A stretch of 64,000 nucleotides of DNA from Mycolicibacterium insubricum (GCF_010731615.1 NZ_AP022618.1:3224001-3288000), one strand, 5' to 3'. Numbered from the stretch's first letter, positions 38,451 through 49,825 are shown. The notes: a model not told the origin generated them from the sequence alone. A program made the numbers and translations.

Positions 38451-40007
38451 ATGACACCCCCGGAAACCGGAACCCAGCCCGCCGCACTGCGCACCGCGTG
38501 GCGGCGGCTGACCGAATTCGCCCGCTCCGACGACGGCCGGCCCGCCGTGCTCGGCCTGTTCGGCGCGCTGGCGATCACCGCGGGCGGCCTGGGGGCCGGT
38601 AGCACCCGCATCCACGATCCCCTGCTGGAACACCTGCACCTGTCCTGGGTGCGCTTCGGCCACGGACTGGTGCTGTCGTCGGTGTTGCTGTGGGGCGGTG
38701 TCGCAGTGATGCTCGCCGCCTGGCTGTGGCTGGGCCGGCGCGCCCTGACCGGGACGACCACCGTCACCACCATGATCGCCACCACCGGCTTCTGGCTGGC
38801 GCCGATGCTCGCATCGGTTCCGCTGTTCAGCCGGGACACCTACTCCTACCTGGCCCAAGGCGCGTTGCTGCGCGACGGTTTCGATCCCTACGCCGTCGGC
38901 CCGATCCACAACACCAACGTGCTGCTGGACAACGTCAGCCCGATCTGGACGACGACGACGGCCCCCTACGGCCCGGCGTTCATCCTGGTGGCCAAGTTCA
39001 TCACCCAGATCACCGGCGACAACGTGGTGGCCGGGGCGATGCTCCTGCGGCTGTGCATGCTGCCCGGGCTGGCGCTGCTGATCTGGGCCACCATCCGGAT
39101 CTCCCGGCATCTCAACGCCAACGCCGCGACCGCGCTGTGGGTCTGCGTGCTCAACCCCCTGGTGCTGATCCACCTGATGGGCGGGGTGCACAACGAGATG
39201 CTGATGGTCGGCCTGATGACGGCCGGCATCGCGCTGATGTTCGGTGACCGGCCGGTCTCCGGCATGGCGCTGGTAGCGCTGGCCACCGCCGTCAAGGCCA
39301 CCGCCGGGGTGGCCGCGCCGTTCCTGGTGTGGGTGTGGATGCGCCGGCTGCACCGCAACCGCGGATACGCCGACCCGGTAGCGTTCGTCGTCGCCGGGGT
39401 GAGCTCCGTGCTGGTCTTCATCGGTGTATTCGCGGCGGCGTCGCTGGCGGCCGGGGTCGGGCTGGGCTGGCTGACCGCGCTGGCCGGTTCGGTCAAGATC
39501 ATCAACTGGCTGACCGTCCCGACCGCGGTGGCCAACCTGGCCAATGCGATCGGCGGCCTGTTCACCACGGTGCAGTTCTACGCCGTCCTCGACGTGGCCC
39601 GGATCGTCGGCGTGGCGATCATCGCGATGGCGCTACCCCTGCTGTGGTGGCGCTTTCGGCGCACCGATCGGCAGGTGCTGACCGGGATGAGCTGGGCGAT
39701 GGTGGTGGTGGTGCTGTTCGTCCCCGCGGCGCTGCCCTGGTACTACTCCTGGCCGCTGGCCGTCGCCGCGCCGCTGCTGGCGTCGCGGCCCGCGCTGGCC
39801 GCGGTGGCCGGTTTCTCCACCTGGGTGATGGTGATCTTCAAGCCCGACGGCAGCCACGGCATGTATTCCTGGCTGCACGTGGCATTGGCGACGGCCTGCG
39901 CGTTGGGTGCCTGGTACTACCTGTCGCGCAGCGACGAGGAACTCGCCGGGCTGCGCGCCTCGGTCCTCGGCGGGACTAGAAGGCGCTCGCCTGCGCCCGG
40001 CGCATAA
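38451..40007 (+). CDS. mptA: MptA, alpha-1,6-mannopyranosyltransferase (GT-C)
   Basis: 518 residues with about 13 membrane helices. The extracytoplasmic loop SVPLFSRDTYSYLAQGALL and DPYAVGP match the GT-C catalytic loop with an aspartate before TYSY. MptA extends the alpha-1,6-mannan core of lipomannan and lipoarabinomannan using polyprenyl-phosphate-mannose. The 3' end overlaps the convergent Rv2175c-like gene by 32 bases. Position between idsA2 and that gene matches Rv2174. Confidence 0.93.
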   Translation: MTPPETGTQPAALRTAWRRLTEFARSDDGRPAVLGLFGALAITAGGLGAGSTRIHDPLLEHLHLSWVRFGHGLVLSSVLLWGGVAVMLAAWLWLGRRALTGTTTVTTMIATTGFWLAPMLASVPLFSRDTYSYLAQGALLRDGFDPYAVGPIHNTNVLLDNVSPIWTTTTAPYGPAFILVAKFITQITGDNVVAGAMLLRLCMLPGLALLIWATIRISRHLNANAATALWVCVLNPLVLIHLMGGVHNEMLMVGLMTAGIALMFGDRPVSGMALVALATAVKATAGVAAPFLVWVWMRRLHRNRGYADPVAFVVAGVSSVLVFIGVFAAASLAAGVGLGWLTALAGSVKIINWLTVPTAVANLANAIGGLFTTVQFYAVLDVARIVGVAIIAMALPLLWWRFRRTDRQVLTGMSWAMVVVVLFVPAALPWYYSWPLAVAAPLLASRPALAAVAGFSTWVMVIFKPDGSHGMYSWLHVALATACALGAWYYLSRSDEELAGLRASVLGGTRRRSPAPGA

Positions 40008-40380
40008 CCTCGCGCGCCTGATGTGACCGCAGGGCGTCGACCGGGCGCGAATTGGCCACCTTCTCCGAGAAACCGTCGACGGTGACCGTCAACGACTCGT
40101 CCGGGGTGAACAGCCAGCGCAGGATCTCGGTGTCGCTGTAGCCGCCGTCGTAGAGCACGGCCAACAAACCGTTGAGATGCTTGACGACCTGGCCGCCCGG
40201 GGAGAAGAACGCCGTCGGGATCACCGGAATTTTGTTGCGCCGCACCGCCACCAGATGGTGTTCCCGCAGCTGCTGATGCACCTTGGTGATCGGGATGCCC
40301 AGCAAGTCGGCGACTTCCGGCAGGGTGTACACGGGTTCGTCGGGGTCCAGAACGTCCTCACCGGCGGGAATGCTGCTCAC
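39976..40380 (-). CDS. DNA-binding PknL substrate (Rv2175c-like)
   Basis: 134 residues, GTG start. A winged helix-turn-helix of excisionase/MerR type is visible in YTLPEVADLLGIPITKVHQQL (about 18-38), followed by AVRRNKIPVIPTAFF. By recall, M. tuberculosis Rv2175c is phosphorylated by PknL, lowering its DNA binding. Here it lies divergent from pknL with 61 bases between starts. Regulated promoters are unknown. Confidence 0.9.
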   Translation of the reverse strand: MSSIPAGEDVLDPDEPVYTLPEVADLLGIPITKVHQQLREHHLVAVRRNKIPVIPTAFFSPGGQVVKHLNGLLAVLYDGGYSDTEILRWLFTPDESLTVTVDGFSEKVANSRPVDALRSHQAREVMRRAQASAF

Positions 40381-40441
40381 CGGGCCCAGTGTAGGGCGGC
40401 GTTGCCGCGTTCGGCGGCTGGTGGGCCCCTACGATGAGCCG

Positions 40442-41686
40442 GTGGCACCGGACGAGTTGGTAGGCGCGGCCTTCGACGGCCGCTACCGCGTGCACGACGT
40501 CATCGCGTCCGGCGGGATGTCGACGGTCTACCGCGGGGTGGACCTGCGGCTGGACCGGCCGGTGGCGATCAAGGTCATGGACTCCCGCTATGCCGGCGAC
40601 CAGCAGTTCCTCACCCGGTTCCGGCTGGAGGCCACCGCGGTGGCCCGACTGGCCCATCCCGCGCTGGTGGCGGTCTACGACCAGGGCGTGGATCTGCACC
40701 GCCCCTTCCTGGTGATGGAGCTGGTCCGCGGCGGAACGCTGCGGGAACTGCTGCGCGAGCGCGGGCCGATGCCACCGCACGCCGTCGCGGCGGTGCTGCG
40801 GCCGGTGCTGGCCGGGCTGGCCGTCGCCCACCGGGCCGGGTTGATCCACCGCGACATCAAGCCGGAGAACGTGCTGATCTCCACCGACGGCGAGGTGAAA
40901 CTGGCTGATTTCGGGCTGGTGCGGGCGCTGGCCCAGGCCGGAATCACCTCCACCAGCGTCATTCTGGGCACTGCGGCCTACCTGTCGCCGGAACAGGTGC
41001 AGACCGGCGACGCCGATCCGCGCAGCGATGTCTACGCCCTGGGCGTGCTGACCTTCGAGCTGTTGACCGGCCAGACCCCGTTCGCCGGTGACTCGCCGCT
41101 GACGGTGGCCTACCGGCGCGTCGACGACGACGTCCCCCCGCCCAGTTCGGCGATCGACGGGGTCCCGGTGCAGTTCGACGAGTTCGTCGCCCGGGCCACC
41201 CGGCGCAACCGCGACGAGCGCTACCGCGACGCCGACGAGATCGGTGCCGACCTGGACCGCATCGCCGACGAGCTGGGACTGCCGGCGTTCCGGGTACCGG
41301 CTCCCCGGCGCGGCACCGACGGTGACCACGATCCGGTGGCCACCGAGACCGCCCGGCCACCCGAGCGGCCCCGCGCGGCCACCCGGCAGTTCGTCCGCGA
41401 CCCGGCGCCGGAGCCGATGACCGACCGGCATTCGCGTCCCCGGCCGCCCGAACCCCGTCTCGACGACGAGAACTGGGACGACGAGGATTGGGACGACGAC
41501 GAACCCGACGACGATGACGACGATCCGTCGGGCCGGTTCGCCGGCATCGCCGTCGCCGATTTCGTCTGGGAACGCCAACGCGGCCGGCGCAACCTGCTGA
41601 TCGCCGTGCTGGTGGTGCTGGTGCTGACCGCGCTCACCGCCGCCGGCGGTTGGTCCCTGGGGGCCAACGTCAGCACACTGTTTTAG
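40442..41686 (+). CDS. pknL: PknL, transmembrane serine/threonine protein kinase
   Basis: 414 residues from GTG 40442; the longer frame is rejected. The kinase domain has the Gly loop ASGGMSTV (22-29), Lys44 (AIKVMD), the HRDIKPEN loop with Asp138 and DFG Asp156; the activation segment TSTSVILGTAAYLSPE carries candidate autophosphorylation threonines. A linker rich in Asp/Glu/Pro (about 300-365) leads to one membrane helix near 384-404 and a short outside tail without PASTA domains. The stop lies at the edge of the 59-bp repeats. Confidence 0.95.
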   Translation: MAPDELVGAAFDGRYRVHDVIASGGMSTVYRGVDLRLDRPVAIKVMDSRYAGDQQFLTRFRLEATAVARLAHPALVAVYDQGVDLHRPFLVMELVRGGTLRELLRERGPMPPHAVAAVLRPVLAGLAVAHRAGLIHRDIKPENVLISTDGEVKLADFGLVRALAQAGITSTSVILGTAAYLSPEQVQTGDADPRSDVYALGVLTFELLTGQTPFAGDSPLTVAYRRVDDDVPPPSSAIDGVPVQFDEFVARATRRNRDERYRDADEIGADLDRIADELGLPAFRVPAPRRGTDGDHDPVATETARPPERPRAATRQFVRDPAPEPMTDRHSRPRPPEPRLDDENWDDEDWDDDEPDDDDDDPSGRFAGIAVADFVWERQRGRRNLLIAVLVVLVLTALTAAGGWSLGANVSTLF

Positions 41687-41859
41687 CCGCGCAGCATCTC
41701 GGCGGTGTCCGAACGCCGAGGCTGCTGCGCTGTCGCTTCGCTTAGCCGCGCAGCATCTCGGCGGTGTCCGAACGCCGAGGCTGCTGCGCTGTCGCTTCGC
41801 TTAGCCGCGCAGCATCTCGGCGGTGTCCGAACGCCGAGGCTGCTGCGCTGTCGCTTCGC

Positions 41860-41862
<3 letters not shown>
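41684..41862. repeat. Three tandem 59-bp hairpin repeats between convergent pknL and aroG
   Basis: The unit begins at the pknL stop (41684), recurs at 41743 and 41802, and a truncated fourth start at 41861 forms the end of aroG. All three full copies are identical. Each contains GCGCAGCA and CTCGGCG, a nine-base loop, then CGCCGAG and TGCTGCGC, which pair with one small bulge into a strong hairpin. They may serve as two-way terminators for the convergent genes and are a likely variable-number locus. The aroG coding end is the same in any copy number. Confidence 0.92.
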
Positions 41863-43359
<1,497 letters not shown>

Positions 43360-43370
43360 CTATAGAGAAC

Positions 43371-44054
43371 ATGGACTGCGACGTCGCGCGGGAAGCGATC
43401 TCGGCGCGCATCGACGGCGAACGCGAACCGGTGCCCTCGGCCCGGGTCGACGAGCACCTCGCCGGGTGTCCGGACTGCGCCGACTGGCAGGCCCGCGCGA
43501 CCGCCCAGGCCCAGTTGCTCCGGGCCCTCGGTGGCAGGGAGTCGACCGGGCCGGCCGTCGTCGCCGATCCGGACCCCGCACCGGCGGCCACCCGCCGGGC
43601 GTGGCCGGTGGCCCGGATCGGTCTGGGCGCCGTCGGCGTCGTGCAGGTGGCGCTGGCACTGGCGCAGGCCGCGACCGGCGACCTGGGTGTCGGCCACGGC
43701 GGGGGGCATCTGCTCAACGAGTCCACGGCCTGGTCGGTAGCCCTGGGCGTGATGATGATCGGTGCGGCGCTGGGGCCCGCCGCCGCGGCTGGCCTGGCCG
43801 GGGTGCTGGCGGTGTTCAGCGTGGCGTTGACCGGCTATGTGGTCGCCGACGCCGTCGGCGGCGCGGTGTCCGGCATGCGGATGCTGTCGCACCTGCCGGT
43901 GCTGGCCGGGACCGTCCTGGCGGTGCTGGTGTGGCGCGGAGCCCGCCGGCCCTCCGGTCCCCCGGCCGCCGCGACGCCGGTACTGGCCGACGTGGTGCCG
44001 CCCGAGGATTCCACCCCGGCGCGCCGCCGCGGGCACCTGCGCCCAGCGGGGTGA
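43371..44054 (+). CDS. Zinc-finger anti-sigma-like membrane protein
   Basis: 227 residues from ATG 43371 (MDCDVAREAISARIDGE). The HxxxCxxC zinc-binding anti-sigma motif is present in VDEHLAGCPDCADW (about 28-41). After a linker come about four to five hydrophobic segments (about 84-190) and a basic tail. The protein thus fits a membrane-bound ZAS-type anti-sigma factor, although it also resembles Rv0093c-type proteins of unproven function. No SD is visible and TATAGA lies five bases before the ATG, so a leaderless transcript is possible. sigC lies 4.6 kb downstream beyond copper genes. Confidence 0.8.
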   Translation: MDCDVAREAISARIDGEREPVPSARVDEHLAGCPDCADWQARATAQAQLLRALGGRESTGPAVVADPDPAPAATRRAWPVARIGLGAVGVVQVALALAQAATGDLGVGHGGGHLLNESTAWSVALGVMMIGAALGPAAAAGLAGVLAVFSVALTGYVVADAVGGAVSGMRMLSHLPVLAGTVLAVLVWRGARRPSGPPAAATPVLADVVPPEDSTPARRRGHLRPAG

Positions 44055-44113
44055 ATCGATCGACGCACGCCGCACTCCCGGCGGCCCCCGGGTCTACGAC
44101 CGACGGTCGTAAT

Positions 44114-46045
44114 ATGGCGGGAATGAGGCGTAACTGGTGGTTGGCCGCGGGTTGGGCCGCCGCCGGTACGGCACTGGCGGTTCTGACGCTGGCCACCGGC
44201 GCGCGGCGCTTCGCCGACGCCCGGCTGCCCTACCCGGGTGCGACCACCGACCTCGTCGGGACCCTCGGCTTCTTCACCGCGACGCTCGCCGGGGCCGTCA
44301 CCCTCGGCGCGCTGGTCTACGTGGTGATCACCGCGACACCCGACGGCCGCGGGGTCATCGACGCGGCCGCGTTCCGGGTGCACCGGCTCGGTGAGATCGC
44401 CGCCCTGGTCTGGCTGCTCACCGCGGTGCCGATGATCGCGGTGCAGGCCGCCAACAACGCCGGCGCATCGCTGACCGAACTGCTGGGCGGCGGCGGCCTG
44501 TTCGACGCCGTCGCGGTGTCCGAGCTGGCCCGGGCCTGGATCGTGGTGGCGATCGGCGCGGCGGTCGTCGTGGTGACGCTGCGGCTGACCCTGCGCTGGG
44601 TGCCGCACGTGGTGCTGGCGATTCCGGCCGCGATCGCGCTGGTGGCGCTGCCGGTCTCCGGCAACGCCGGTCAGGGCCCCGGCCACGACTACGCGACCAG
44701 CTCTGCCATCGTCTTCGCCGTGATGCTGGCCGTCTCCGCCGGACTGCGGATCGCCGCAGCCGTCGGCGATCCCGCGCCCGAGCTGCACCGGCGCATCGCC
44801 GCGGTGCAGACCGCGGCCGGAGCGATCGCCCTGCTCTACGGTCTGCTGCTGGCCGTCGTCCTGCTCGACGGGCCCGCCGACCTGATCCACACCGACTACG
44901 GCCGGCTGCTGCTGGCCGCGGCGCTGGCGCTGGTCGCGGTGACCGGCACCGACGTTCTCGGCTGGCGACGCGGGCGACCCGCCGTCGCGTCCAGGACCAC
45001 CGCGCTGGCGATGCTCGGCGTGCTGGCCGCCGTCTCCGCGATGGCCGTCCAGGCCGCGCCGCGGCTGCTGAACCACCGGTTCACCGTCTGGGATATCTTC
45101 CTGGGCTATTCGCTGCCCGGCCCCCCGACGCTGGTGCGCATCCTGACGACGTGGCGGTTCGACACCTTCCTGGGCGCGGCCGGGGTGGTGGCCGCGGCGG
45201 CGTACCTGGCCGGATACCTGCTGCTGCGCCGCCGGGGTGACACCTGGTCCACCGGCCGGCTGGTGTCCTGGCTGTCCGGCTGCGCGCTGCTGGTGTTCGA
45301 CACCAGTTCCGGACTGCGGGCCTACGGCTCGGCGATGTTCAGCGTGCACATGGCCGAGCACATGCTGCTCAACATGTTCGTGCCGGTGCTACTGGTGCTG
45401 GGTGGGCCGGTGACCCTGGCGCTGCGGACCCTGCACCCGGCCGGCCACGGCCACCCGCCGGGCCCGCGGGAGTGGCTGCTGACCCTGGTGCACTCGCGGG
45501 TGACGACGTTCCTGTCCCACCCGGTGACGGCCTTCGTCCTGTTCGTGGCGTCGCTGTACATCGTGTACTTCACCAGCCTGTTCGACCACCTGGTCCGCTA
45601 CCACTGGGGCCACGAGCTGATGAGCACGCACTTCCTGATCACCGGCTATCTGTTCTTCTGGGCGATCATCGGCATCGACCCCGGCCCGAAGCGGCTGCCG
45701 TTCCTGGGCCGGCTGGCGCTGCTGTTCGCAGTGATGCCGTTCCACGCGTTCTTCGGCATCGCGCTGATGACCATGGAGAACGTCATCGGCGGCACCTTCT
45801 ACCGGTACCTGGCCCTGCCGTGGGTGGACAGCCTGGTCGACGACCAGCACCTGGGCGGTTCGATCGCCTGGGGATCGAGCGAGCTACCGGTGATCATCGT
45901 GGTGATCGCACTGGTCGCCCAGTGGGCGGGGTCGGACCGCCGAGCAGCGCGCCGCTCGGACCGGCACGCCGACGCCGACTACGGCGACGACGACCTCGAC
46001 GCCTACAACGCCATGCTCGCCGAGCTGTCCAAGCACCGGCAGTAG
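44114..46045 (+). CDS. CopD/CtaG fused copper-handling membrane protein (Rv0102-like)
   Basis: 643 residues with about 15 membrane helices. The first half resembles CopD-type copper-resistance or import proteins. The second half is a caa3-CtaG domain with histidines in SVHMAEHMLLNM, THFLITGYLFFW and MPFHAFFG. Such proteins are thought to supply copper, including to cytochrome oxidase. A short acidic cytoplasmic tail ends the protein. By recall M. tuberculosis carries this fusion as Rv0102 next to ctpB (Rv0103c), the same pair seen here. An alternative ATG is at 44123. Confidence 0.88.
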   Translation: MAGMRRNWWLAAGWAAAGTALAVLTLATGARRFADARLPYPGATTDLVGTLGFFTATLAGAVTLGALVYVVITATPDGRGVIDAAAFRVHRLGEIAALVWLLTAVPMIAVQAANNAGASLTELLGGGGLFDAVAVSELARAWIVVAIGAAVVVVTLRLTLRWVPHVVLAIPAAIALVALPVSGNAGQGPGHDYATSSAIVFAVMLAVSAGLRIAAAVGDPAPELHRRIAAVQTAAGAIALLYGLLLAVVLLDGPADLIHTDYGRLLLAAALALVAVTGTDVLGWRRGRPAVASRTTALAMLGVLAAVSAMAVQAAPRLLNHRFTVWDIFLGYSLPGPPTLVRILTTWRFDTFLGAAGVVAAAAYLAGYLLLRRRGDTWSTGRLVSWLSGCALLVFDTSSGLRAYGSAMFSVHMAEHMLLNMFVPVLLVLGGPVTLALRTLHPAGHGHPPGPREWLLTLVHSRVTTFLSHPVTAFVLFVASLYIVYFTSLFDHLVRYHWGHELMSTHFLITGYLFFWAIIGIDPGPKRLPFLGRLALLFAVMPFHAFFGIALMTMENVIGGTFYRYLALPWVDSLVDDQHLGGSIAWGSSELPVIIVVIALVAQWAGSDRRAARRSDRHADADYGDDDLDAYNAMLAELSKHRQ

Positions 46046-46063
46046 CCCGGGGCGCCAGGCCGT

Positions 46064-46279
46064 TCAGACGAGGGTGTAGGCGCCTTCCTCGGCCAGCGCG
46101 GCCTGCACCTGCTCGCTCGACAGCTCACCGGCGGCCTCCACCCGGACCTGCGACGCGCCGTTCGGGTCGAGGTCCACCTGCACCGCCGACACGCCGGGCA
46201 GCGCCTCCAGCGCCTCGGTCACCGTCGCCACGCAACTCTTGCAATGCAGGCCGGTCACACCGAAAATCTGCTGGGCCAT
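46064..46279 (-). CDS. Small HMA copper chaperone (CopZ-like)
   Basis: 71 residues, a single heavy-metal-associated domain with the metal motif GLHCKSC (CxxC) near residues 10-16 and the usual beta-alpha-beta-beta-alpha-beta pattern ending EEGAYTLV. Start ATG 46279 gives only four bases after the ctpB stop, so it is translated with the ATPase. It probably carries cytosolic Cu(I) to or from the pump. Confidence 0.92.
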   Translation of the reverse strand: MAQQIFGVTGLHCKSCVATVTEALEALPGVSAVQVDLDPNGASQVRVEAAGELSSEQVQAALAEEGAYTLV

Positions 46280-46283
46280 GGGG

Positions 46284-48527
46284 CTAGTCCTCCGATCCGA
46301 AATTACGCAGCCGCAGGCTGTTTGACACCACAAAGAACGACGAGAATGCCATCGCCCCGCCGGCGATCAGCGGGTTGAGCAGGCCGGCCGCCGCGATCGG
46401 GATGGCCGCCACGTTGTAGCCGAACGCCCACGCCAGGTTGACCCGGATGGTCCGCATGGTGGCCCGGGCCAGGTCCAGGGCCTGCGGCACGACGTCGAGG
46501 TTGTCGCGCACCAGGATGACGTCGGCCGCACCGATCGCCACGTCGGTGCCGCGCCCGATCGCCAGGCCCAGATCCGCCGACGCCAGCGCCGGGCCGTCGT
46601 TGATCCCGTCGCCGACCATCGCCACTACCCGGCCGCCGGCGCGCAGTTGCTCGATGACGTCGACCTTGCCCTCGGGCAGCACATCGGCGATCGCCTCGTC
46701 GATGCCGACCTGCTCGGCGACGGCGGCGGCGGTCGCGGCGTTGTCGCCGGTCAGCAGCACAGTGCGCAGCCCACGCTCATGCAGCGCCGCGATGGCCCCG
46801 ACGGCGGAGTCCTTGACGGTGTCGGCGACGGCGATCGCGGCGCAGGCCACGTCGTCGACGGCGACGTAGACGACCGTCTCGCCGCGGTGCTCCGCGCAGC
46901 GCCGGGCGTCAGCCAGTTCGGCGGGGATCCGCGCCGAGCGGGCCACCCAGGACGGCCGGCCCACCGCCACCCGGTGCCCGTCGACCAGGCCGGTGACCCC
47001 GTTGCCGGCGATCGCGGCGAAGTCGGTGACCGACCCGGGCACCTCGGCGGCCGCGGTGGTGATGGCCACCGCCAGTGCGTGCTCGCTGGCGGTCTCCACG
47101 GCGGCGGCCAGCGCCAGCACCTCGGCGTCGTCGCAGCCGGGCGCGGCGGTCACCTCGGTGACCACCGGATGCCCGACGGTCAGCGTGCCGGTCTTGTCGA
47201 AGACCACGGTGTCGACGGCCTTGATCGCCTCCAGCGCGCGGTAGCCCTTGAGGAAGATGCCGAGCTGGGCGCCACGGCCCGAGGCCACCATCATCGCCGT
47301 CGGGGTGGCCAGGCCCAGCGCGCACGGGCAGGCGATGACCAGCACCGCCAGCGCGGCGCCCAGCGCCTTGTCGACGTCGGCGCCGGCCAGCAGCCAGCCG
47401 GCCAGCGTGCACGCGGCGATCACCAGCACCACCGGGACGAACACCGCCGAGATCCGGTCGGCCAGCCGCTGGGCGTCGGCCTTCTGCGCCTGGGCCTCCT
47501 CGACGAGGCGGACCATGCCGGCGAACTGGGTGTCGGCGCCGACGGCGGCGGCCTCCACCACCAGGCGGCCGTCGAGCACCACGGTGCCGCCGATGACCTT
47601 GGCGCCCGGGTTGGCGCGCACCGGGGTGGCCTCGCCGGTCATCGCGCTCATGTCGACGGCGGCGCCGCCGTCGACCACCAGGCCGTCGGCGGAGATGGTC
47701 TGACCCGGCCGGACCACGAACTTCTGGCCTTCCTTGAGCTCGTCGGCGGGGATCACCAGCTCGCTGCCGTCGGGCATCAGCACCGCGGCGTTCTTGGCGC
47801 TCAGCGCGGCCAGGGCGCGCAGCGCGCCGCCGGCCTTGGCCCGGGCGCGGGCCTCGAAGTACCGGCCGGCCAGCACGAACACCGTGACCCCGGCGGCGAC
47901 CTCGAGGTAGATCGCGTCGCTGCCGGTCAGCGCCGCCCAGATACCGGCCGGCTGGTCGTGGTGCCGCGAGGCGGGACCGAACATGGTGTAGAGCGACCAG
48001 CAGGTGGCGGCGGTCACCCCGACCGAGATCAGCGTCTCCATCGACGAGGTGCCGTGCCGGGCGTTGCGCAGCGCCACCTTGTGGAACGGCCAGGCCGCCC
48101 AGGTGACGATCGGGGCGGCCAGCCCCAGCAGCACCCACTGCCAGTGGTCGAAGCGGCTGCTGGGCACCACCGCGAACATCACCGACAGGTCGGCCAGCGG
48201 CACGAACAGCACCGCGGCCACCAGCAGTCGGCGCAGCAGGTCGCGGGCGTGGTCGTCGTCGGTGTCGGGTCCGGATTTGGCGCCGTCGACGTGCGGGGCC
48301 GCCTCGTAGCCGGCCTTGGTGACCACCGCGCACAGGGCGGCGTCGTCGACGGTGTCCGGCACGTCGATGGTGGCGACGCCGGTCGCGAAGTTCACCGAGG
48401 CGTGCACCCCGGGTGTCCGGTTGAGTTTGGTCTCGACCCGGGCAGCGCACGCCGCGCAGGTCATGCCGCCGACGTCCAGGCGCACCCGGCGCGGCTGCGC
48501 GTGCGGCGGCGCTACCTCGACGGTCAC
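46284..48527 (-). CDS. ctpB: CtpB-type copper-transporting P1B-ATPase
   Basis: 747 residues from GTG 48527 with AAGGAG six bases upstream. An N-terminal HMA domain ([13 protein letters not shown], Cys24 and Cys27) is followed by eight membrane helices; the motifs [20 protein letters not shown] (CPC copper site), DKTGTLTVG and [10 protein letters not shown] are all intact. The sequence closely recalls M. tuberculosis CtpB rather than CtpV. CtpB is reported to be induced by SigC under copper shortage, and sigC is the divergent neighbour here. The direction of transport cannot be read from sequence. Confidence 0.92.
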   Translation of the reverse strand: MTVEVAPPHAQPRRVRLDVGGMTCAACAARVETKLNRTPGVHASVNFATGVATIDVPDTVDDAALCAVVTKAGYEAAPHVDGAKSGPDTDDDHARDLLRRLLVAAVLFVPLADLSVMFAVVPSSRFDHWQWVLLGLAAPIVTWAAWPFHKVALRNARHGTSSMETLISVGVTAATCWSLYTMFGPASRHHDQPAGIWAALTGSDAIYLEVAAGVTVFVLAGRYFEARARAKAGGALRALAALSAKNAAVLMPDGSELVIPADELKEGQKFVVRPGQTISADGLVVDGGAAVDMSAMTGEATPVRANPGAKVIGGTVVLDGRLVVEAAAVGADTQFAGMVRLVEEAQAQKADAQRLADRISAVFVPVVLVIAACTLAGWLLAGADVDKALGAALAVLVIACPCALGLATPTAMMVASGRGAQLGIFLKGYRALEAIKAVDTVVFDKTGTLTVGHPVVTEVTAAPGCDDAEVLALAAAVETASEHALAVAITTAAAEVPGSVTDFAAIAGNGVTGLVDGHRVAVGRPSWVARSARIPAELADARRCAEHRGETVVYVAVDDVACAAIAVADTVKDSAVGAIAALHERGLRTVLLTGDNAATAAAVAEQVGIDEAIADVLPEGKVDVIEQLRAGGRVVAMVGDGINDGPALASADLGLAIGRGTDVAIGAADVILVRDNLDVVPQALDLARATMRTIRVNLAWAFGYNVAAIPIAAAGLLNPLIAGGAMAFSSFFVVSNSLRLRNFGSED

Positions 48528-48654
48528 GGGTACTCCTTGACGGTGCGCGGCGCGGTGCCGCTGGGTGGTGCCGGCCGGAATCGGCCTCAGTTACCTATTG
48601 TCGCGCGGGGTTGCCGAAAAGTTCCCGACGGGTCGCATCGGCTACCATCACGGC

Positions 48655-49206
48655 GTGGATTCCCCCGGCGACGACCAGGTTACCTGGCTGGCACTGGCGG
48701 CCGGGCGTGGCGATCCGTCGGCATTGGAGCAGTTCATCAAGGCCACCCAGCGCGATGTGTGGCGGTCGGTGGCCTATCTCGGCGATCCCGGCACCGCCGA
48801 CGATCTGACCCAGGAGACCTTCCTGCGGGCGATCGGTTCGCTGCCCCGGTTCACCGGGCGGTCCTCGGCCAAGACTTGGCTGCTGTCCATCGCCCGCCGC
48901 GTCGTGGTCGACCAGATTCGGCACAACCAGGCCCGCCCGCGGGCGGCCTACACCGTGGACCTGGACCGGGTGCTGGAGAGCCGGCGCACCAGCGGCCGGT
49001 TCGAGGAGGTCATCGAGGTCCAGATGCTGCTCGACGGCCTGGACACCGACCGCCGGCACGCCCTGTTGCTGACCCAGGTGCTGGGGCTGTCGTATGCGGA
49101 GGCCGCCGAGGTGTGCGGCTGCCCGGTGGGCACCATCCGCTCGCGGGTCGCCCGGGCCCGTGAGGACCTGCTGGCCGCGGTGCGCGGCGACGAAGCCGCC
49201 GGCTAA
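48655..49206 (+). CDS. sigC: SigC, ECF sigma factor
   Basis: 183 residues from GTG 48655 ([17 protein letters not shown]); the upstream extension is rejected because the family length is about 185. Region 2 contains [18 protein letters not shown] and [19 protein letters not shown]; region 4 contains [34 protein letters not shown], quoted here as its parts [14 protein letters not shown] and [14 protein letters not shown]. By recall M. tuberculosis SigC controls copper-acquisition genes including ctpB. The 127-base divergent spacer to ctpB probably holds a SigC-dependent promoter, but I could not find a convincing consensus. Its end overlaps the convergent exoribonuclease gene by four bases. 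Confidence 0.92.
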   Translation: MDSPGDDQVTWLALAAGRGDPSALEQFIKATQRDVWRSVAYLGDPGTADDLTQETFLRAIGSLPRFTGRSSAKTWLLSIARRVVVDQIRHNQARPRAAYTVDLDRVLESRRTSGRFEEVIEVQMLLDGLDTDRRHALLLTQVLGLSYAEAAEVCGCPVGTIRSRVARAREDLLAAVRGDEAAG

Positions 49207-49769
49207 CCGCGCGGGTTGTCTGCGCGGGTTGTCTGCGCCAGAATCGCCTGGAACTTGGCCCGGTTGTGCCGAGCGTCGACCAGCGCGTCGTGGTTGTCGT
49301 CGGGCAGCGCCGGCAGCGCCGGGCGGCCCCGGTCCTCCCACAGTTGCTTCATCTCCCGGGTGAACCGGGGGATCTCGCGCGGCAGTCCGGTCATCGGGCC
49401 CCACAGCTGGGCCAGCACGACGTGGTCGTAGGCGCCGACCCAGGCCCACAGCTCGATGGGTTCGGCGAGCAGTGTAGTTCTGCGAGCACGAGGCCCAGCG
49501 ACGTCCGATTCGACCGGTTCGGGCCCGTCGATGCCGAAGAACTCCTCCAGGTCCTCCCGTATCCGGCGCCGCGACCGCCACACCTGCGACGACGGCGACG
49601 GCAGCTTGGGCAGCACGTGGGTGCGCACCCAGGGCCCGGCGTCGTCGGGGTTGAACTCGGTGGACACCGCGTAGTACTCACGGCCGTCCTCGGCCACCAC
49701 TCCGATGGAGATCAGCTCGATGGTGCGCCCGTCGTCGATGAACTCGGTGTCATAGAAGTACCGCACCAC
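49203..49769 (-). CDS. Rv2179c-like 3'-5' exoribonuclease with a short in-frame insertion
   Basis: 188 residues, GTG start 49769 or 49766. DEDD-type nuclease: [10 protein letters not shown] holds the first Asp and Glu, WVGAYDHV the middle Asp and [15 protein letters not shown] the last His/Asp. Between GIDGPEPVE and [10 protein letters not shown] lie about 19 residues including [11 protein letters not shown], encoded by a short repeat also found in the gene at 54058-54495. The C-terminus is encoded by a 13-base tandem duplication (49209-49234) near the overlap with sigC. Confidence 0.9.
   Translation of the reverse strand: MVRYFYDTEFIDDGRTIELISIGVVAEDGREYYAVSTEFNPDDAGPWVRTHVLPKLPSPSSQVWRSRRRIREDLEEFFGIDGPEPVESDVAGPRARRTTLLAEPIELWAWVGAYDHVVLAQLWGPMTGLPREIPRFTREMKQLWEDRGRPALPALPDDNHDALVDARHNRAKFQAILAQTTRADNPRG
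49452..49520 (-). repeat. Second dispersed repeat, copy 1, in the exoribonuclease gene
   Basis: The core GTGTAGTTCTGCGAGCACGAG (49472-49492 on the + strand; 21 bases, here split as GTGTAGTTCT and GCGAGCACGAG) is identical to one at 54177-54197. It is flanked by imperfect 12-base direct repeats, CTCGATGGGTTC at 49452-49463 and TTCGACCGGTTC at 49509-49520, 57 bases apart. The insertion is 19 codons and keeps frame, giving RARRTT in the product. Confidence 0.6.
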
Positions 49770-49825
49770 GGCACCCTATCCGGCTTTCGCAGGTGGGACG
49801 GGTCGGCCGCTACCCTGGAGGGAAC

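Noticed and set aside
48528..48654. A SigC consensus promoter in the sigC-ctpB spacer
   Set aside because: GGAAT- and GGGAAC-like words occur on the two strands, but no well-spaced CGT-type -10 follows. I do not annotate a promoter.
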